Of a stretch of 64,000 bases of DNA, positions 60,651 to 64,000 are shown piece after piece (the first letter of the stretch is position 1; the number at the start of each line of letters is the position of its first letter). A program made the position numbers and the translations under genes. The notes beneath the pieces are model-generated. The model was not told the DNA's origin and did no database searches. It saw only the letters and a list, made by a program, of their open reading frames with translations. Origin of the DNA: Galdieria partita (taxonomy: Eukaryota; Rhodophyta; Bangiophyceae; Galdieriales; Galdieriaceae). The stretch covers positions 1 through 64,000 of the forward strand of contig BQMJ01000024.1 of NCBI GenBank assembly GCA_025991245.1, read 5' to 3'.

Positions 60651-62232
60651 ATGAGGTCAACTCGAAGCCGTGAGAACGGGAGACCCAAGCAAAAGTCGAA
60701 CGCTGGATACAATGATAAAGAAAAGGAAGAAGAAGAACAAATAGAACTGAACAGAGCAAACTTCAAAGAACCAATTCATCTATCTTGGTCTACTGCAGTC
60801 GCAAGTGGAGATAAGCAACAAGTTACAAATAACAAAATGACAAGCTCAGAAGGCAGTTTGGCTAGTGTCCAACTACTGGAACAACAAAAGAAGCGAATCG
60901 AGCAATTGGAAAAAGACCTAGATGATGCCAGAGTGGAAATCGAGAAGCTTCGACTGTATAATCGACAGCTTGCACTCAGCCTTACGTCCATTCATCGACG
61001 TGGACTAGAAGGTTCTAAATATGAAAACGGTTCCTCGCCATTTATGCAACAGTCAGAAGCTACTTATCAACATGCAAGTAAGTATTTTATATAATTGGAT
61101 GATTTTGAGTTCAAAGATGTACAGATTCCGAGTCAGTTTGCGGTTCTTTGAATTCAACGAATGCATTTGGTACACCTCCAAGCAATGATAGAGCTACTCG
61201 AACTTCAAGTTGTAACATTCAGGAACAACAGGAAGGTTGGGAAGTAACAAGTAAACAAGAGAAGAAAGCTCAAAGTCGTTACTGGACAGCAGAAGAGCAT
61301 ATGCGTTTTCTTGAAGGCTTGGCCAGATTTGGTCATAAAGATATGAAAGCCATCGCCCGTTTTGTTGGAACTCGAAATGCAACTCAAGTCCGAACACATG
61401 CGCAAAAATATTATTTGAAGCTAGCAAGAGAAGCAGCTAAGAGACAGGAACAACAACATAGCCAACTTCAATCTGGATTTGGAAATGGATCTTCAGATGA
61501 AAGAAGAAGTATGTTTGCTTCTTATCAGTTGAAGAAGAGTTATTAAAGTTCTTAGGTTGTATGTCTGCTCCAGGAACACCGTCTTGTCGAACTTTAATTG
61601 GAAAGAGAAATATAAATGATGATGATTATAGATTCTCTCTCGAGGGCTACAAGTCTGCTAGACTAGAGAATGAAAAGCTGACCTCCGATGCTCTCAACAA
61701 CGTTGATCTGAACCAAATAGATCCGGAACTTTCAAAGAGGATGAATTGGTTTTCAAACTCTACAGTATTTCATACTATGAGCCTCGATCAGGACTCGAGT
61801 GGAGGGGAGATGAGTACTACTTCAGAAGGAAATTCAGATCCTAGAAACGTTTCGAATGATCTGATCCATGGAAGCCATTATGGAGTTGGAACTTCAGAAC
61901 TCTCTTTATATGATGATTTGTATCAAGGAAAACTAGAAAGAGAGAGGAGGACGGGTAATTTTTTGAATATGCCTTTGGCGGAAGGAAGGACTGGAATAGA
62001 TTCTCAGTTTGATTCATTTTCGTTGCCGCATCGAAGCAGTTCCTTGACAGAATTGGTCGAACTGCATGACGAACATATTGCAGAATTTGAGAATTTTCCA
62101 AAGTTCCATTCCATTCCAGAGAAAAGTATTGGACACTTGTCGTCATCTGGCAATTCTCTTCTGGAATTTGATGATTCTCATGAAGTTGCGCGTGCCGTTG
62201 TGGAATCGGGGCGCAATAGTATCGTTGATTAA
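60651..62232 (+). CDS. SHAQKYF-type single-repeat MYB transcription factor with coiled coil
   Basis: Three exons (60651-61077, 61125-61508, 61556-62232), 495 aa, both introns 47 nt. Probable DNA-binding regulator in the nucleus. The MYB repeat is at about 190-245: RYWTAEEHMRFLEGLARFG, then AIARFVGTRNATQVRTHAQKYY, a variant of the SHAQKYF signature known from plant CCA1/MYB1R-type factors. The first helix Trp is kept, while the second aromatic position differs (KDMKAIA). An N-terminal coiled coil (LLEQQKKRIEQLEKDLDDARVEIEKL cut short here, about residues 80-110) suggests dimerisation. The C-terminal 250 residues are acidic and Ser-rich and unassigned. The N-terminus is highly charged. Target genes cannot be read from sequence. 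Confidence 0.9.
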
Positions 62233-62375
62233 TATTTGAGAGTTTGTAACAAGCTTTGTAATCGTTGATTTTCCATAATATACAATTACTGCTGCATGTT
62301 TTGGTAGATTGAAATAATTCTTTTTGAGAGAATTCAATTTCCTATTCATGTGTCATACTTTTTTGGTCCATCAAC

Positions 62376-62880
62376 TCACCAATGACTTTTAAATATATAT
62401 TCTTTCAAATATTCTGTCGTGTAACCATCTTCCCAGTGGTTGATGACTGCTTCGAAATGTTGGAGTCCATAAAACCAAAAATCTTCAAACTTTTGTTCTA
62501 TTTCTACCTGCTTAGAAAAGTTTGGATCACAGAGAGGGCTTAGAGCCAAAAAGAATATTCCAATTGCGTCGACATGTAAAGAACTTTTCAATACAAAAGC
62601 ATTTGAACTGTGGCTCTGTTCCGATACTTGTTTGGAACATCATCGTTATTTGTTCCTCAAAACAGAAAACGGATGTAACAAGGTCATAAAAGCAATGAAC
62701 TCCTGTAATGAACAGCTGCGAGTGGCACTGTCCTCTAAGCAATTTATGAAAGAAATTTGTATCTTGTGTAACAGTAAATGTAAGGTCGTTTCAGCAAAAT
62801 TGTTTTGATTCGATAAATTGCTGGCAACCAATTTTGCCAAAGCTCTAATCGATGAAACAGAGACATTGAAAACAATTTAA
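62376..62880 (-). pseudogene. Coding-like minus-strand stretch, unknown family
   Basis: One frame on the minus strand is open across 62880-62376 apart from a single TAA at about 62646. The part after the stop (VDAIGIFFLALSPLCDPNF, FEDFWFYGLQHFEAVINHW) reads like real protein, and so does the part before it (SSIRALAKLVASNLSNQNNF). Either this is a gene with an intron I cannot place or a recently inactivated gene. The opposite strand is also open for about 105 codons here without a nearby Met. No domain recognised. Confidence 0.35.
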
Positions 62881-63080
62881 AAAGTACTGTAGCAATCTAT
62901 AGATATTCAACTTTATCAACCAAATGTGTATGATATTTTGTTGAGTTTTCAAATGGATCCAAAGCTTGGATAATTTCTAGTCAAGAGTAATCCTGTTCAG
63001 TTTAACAAGTCTTCACATAGTAGTAAGCTGCACAAAGAGTTCAGCCAATCAATTGATAGCATTAGAATATTTTGGTTGTA

Positions 63081-63441
63081 GCTCTCCACATATCCTTTAA
63101 AAAGCAATGAATTGAAAGAGAAGAATCAACTTCTACAGAATCAAATCAGTCCTTTAGTATCTATAAAACAAGATCAGCAAATATGTTGGATACCAACAGC
63201 AAATCAGAAAGAAAAGCAGTTCAAAGTCTTCTCAGAGCTCGATATGAATATAGAGAACGTTACTTTTGCAACACAATCCTCATATCTCAATGAACCAAGG
63301 CAAAGTTCAATACCCAGCAGAATTGATTCTCAAGCAGGCGCGGCTCTTAAAAACCATCGAAAACGTCTAGTCCTTTGGACTTGGTTTCGAATGAAACAAC
63401 AGTCAATTCAAGCGATGACTAAAGACAGGGACATTTTGTAA
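63081..63441 (+). CDS. Hypothetical protein exon with leucine-zipper-like start
   Basis: Open frame without its own early ATG, directly after a good splice acceptor (ttggttgtag at 63071-63080). It begins LSTYPLKSNELKEKNQLLQN, where Leu and Asn recur in near-heptad spacing like the end of a leucine zipper, and continues for about 100 polar residues to a stop. I could not find an upstream exon with a bZIP basic region, so it may be a partial or decayed gene. The family call is a guess. Confidence 0.35.
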
Positions 63442-63550
63442 TCCATCTATTCGTTTCCAAAAGACAGCCCAAAGACCAGACATCAAAAGGGCTTTAAAAG
63501 CATCTTCCACACAAACATAGCTATTCTTTCTACTTTGAAATTGTGTAGTC

Positions 63551-64000
63551 ATGATGACAAGAAAGGTGCTGATTTATTTCTTCCTGATATGCTTTGTAAG
63601 TGCAGTGTATGGAAAATATATTACAGGGAACGTTACATACGATAAATATTCCCTCATTATAGATGGTGAAAGGCAATTCATCTACTCTGGAGCTTTCCAT
63701 TATTGGCGACTACCAAGTCCTTCATTATGGAGAGACATTCTTGAGAAACTGAAATCCGCAGGAATGTCAGCAACCACTGTCTACTTTGCGTGGTCCTATC
63801 ATTCTCCAAAGTCTCATCTCTACAACTTTGAGGGAGTTCGAGATATTGACAAATTGTTCAATGTGACAGGAGAAGTGGGATTGCATCTCATTTCTAGACC
63901 GGGACCTTATATCAATGCAGAAACCAATGCTGGGGGCTTTCCAGGTTGGTTGGTGTCATCTCTTAAAGGTCTTGCTCGTACAGACGACCCATATTATACA
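63551..64000 (+). CDS. Secreted GH35 beta-galactosidase, N-terminal part
   Basis: The first 150 codons of a gene that runs off the window. A signal peptide (MMTRKVLIYFFLICFVSAVYG) precedes the glycoside hydrolase 35 barrel: LIIDGERQFIYSGAFHYWRL, LWRDILEKLKSAGM, TVYFAWSYHSPK, HLISRPGPYINAETNAGGFP with the expected acid/base Glu in NAE, and GWL. It should hydrolyse terminal beta-galactosides outside the cell, for wall turnover or use of external sugars. No intron falls within the visible part. ATG at 63551 is followed by a second ATG; either gives a good signal peptide. Confidence 0.93.
   Translation, partial: MMTRKVLIYFFLICFVSAVYGKYITGNVTYDKYSLIIDGERQFIYSGAFHYWRLPSPSLWRDILEKLKSAGMSATTVYFAWSYHSPKSHLYNFEGVRDIDKLFNVTGEVGLHLISRPGPYINAETNAGGFPGWLVSSLKGLARTDDPYYT

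Overview
The window is the left end of a eukaryotic nuclear chromosome. It opens with about 455 bp of C-rich telomere repeat (10-mer AATAAACCCT mixed with 11-mers). After that come about 35 kb of gene-poor, repeat-rich subtelomere, and then a very dense block of ordinary single-copy eukaryotic genes that runs out of the right edge. AT-rich DNA, GT-AG introns of only about 44-64 nt, intergenic gaps often of 9-90 bp, and gene content (UFM1 protease, SRRM1, CTF18/RFC5 clamp-loader subunits, an APS reductase with a redox domain, a plant-type FAD oxidase-cyclopropane synthase fusion, a secreted GH35 beta-galactosidase) suggest a unicellular red alga of the Cyanidiophyceae, most likely Galdieria or a relative. 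This placement is inference from gene content and architecture; no marker gene proves it.

Subtelomere, 0.5-18.8 kb: a 2.5 kb telomere-associated unit occurs twice, with a truncated copy between, and each copy starts at a degenerate interstitial telomere tract. Older diverged copies extend to about 8.7 kb. A second, unrelated family of roughly 2 kb units lies at 11.4-17.3 kb. No convincing gene is present here. T-rich and A-rich blocks alternate on the + strand, with a clear switch near 10.6 kb.

Subtelomere, 18.8-35.7 kb: three large open genes for P-loop ATPase proteins (878, 700 and 780 aa) that each end in a PD-(D/E)XK-nuclease-like region, resembling the Crinkler/RHS-type ATPase-nuclease class. 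One carries an apparent C-terminal SAM domain. A decayed copy of the first and a relic of the 3' end of the third follow in the same order and orientation, so this block was duplicated and is eroding.

Core, 35.7-64 kb: mitochondrial-type ribosomal protein uL1, CTF18, APS reductase-glutaredoxin, YHM2-type carrier, a classical tyrosine phosphatase, a SEN1-like helicase, a lipid cluster (DUF1365, FAD oxidase-CFA synthase fusion, CNMT-like methyltransferase), an ACT-ACT-HAD protein with altered catalytic residues, a secreted tyrosine-rich repeat protein, a polyol-type SDR, UFSP2, RFC5, SRRM1, a MYB factor and the start of a beta-galactosidase. Gene models were built by hand from frame and splice signals; in every multi-exon model the exon lengths sum to a whole number of codons.

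The strongest candidates for something undescribed are the tyrosine-rich secreted protein, the catalytically altered SerB-like protein, the SAM-tailed ATPase-nuclease family at the chromosome end, and the APS reductase fused to a classical glutaredoxin.
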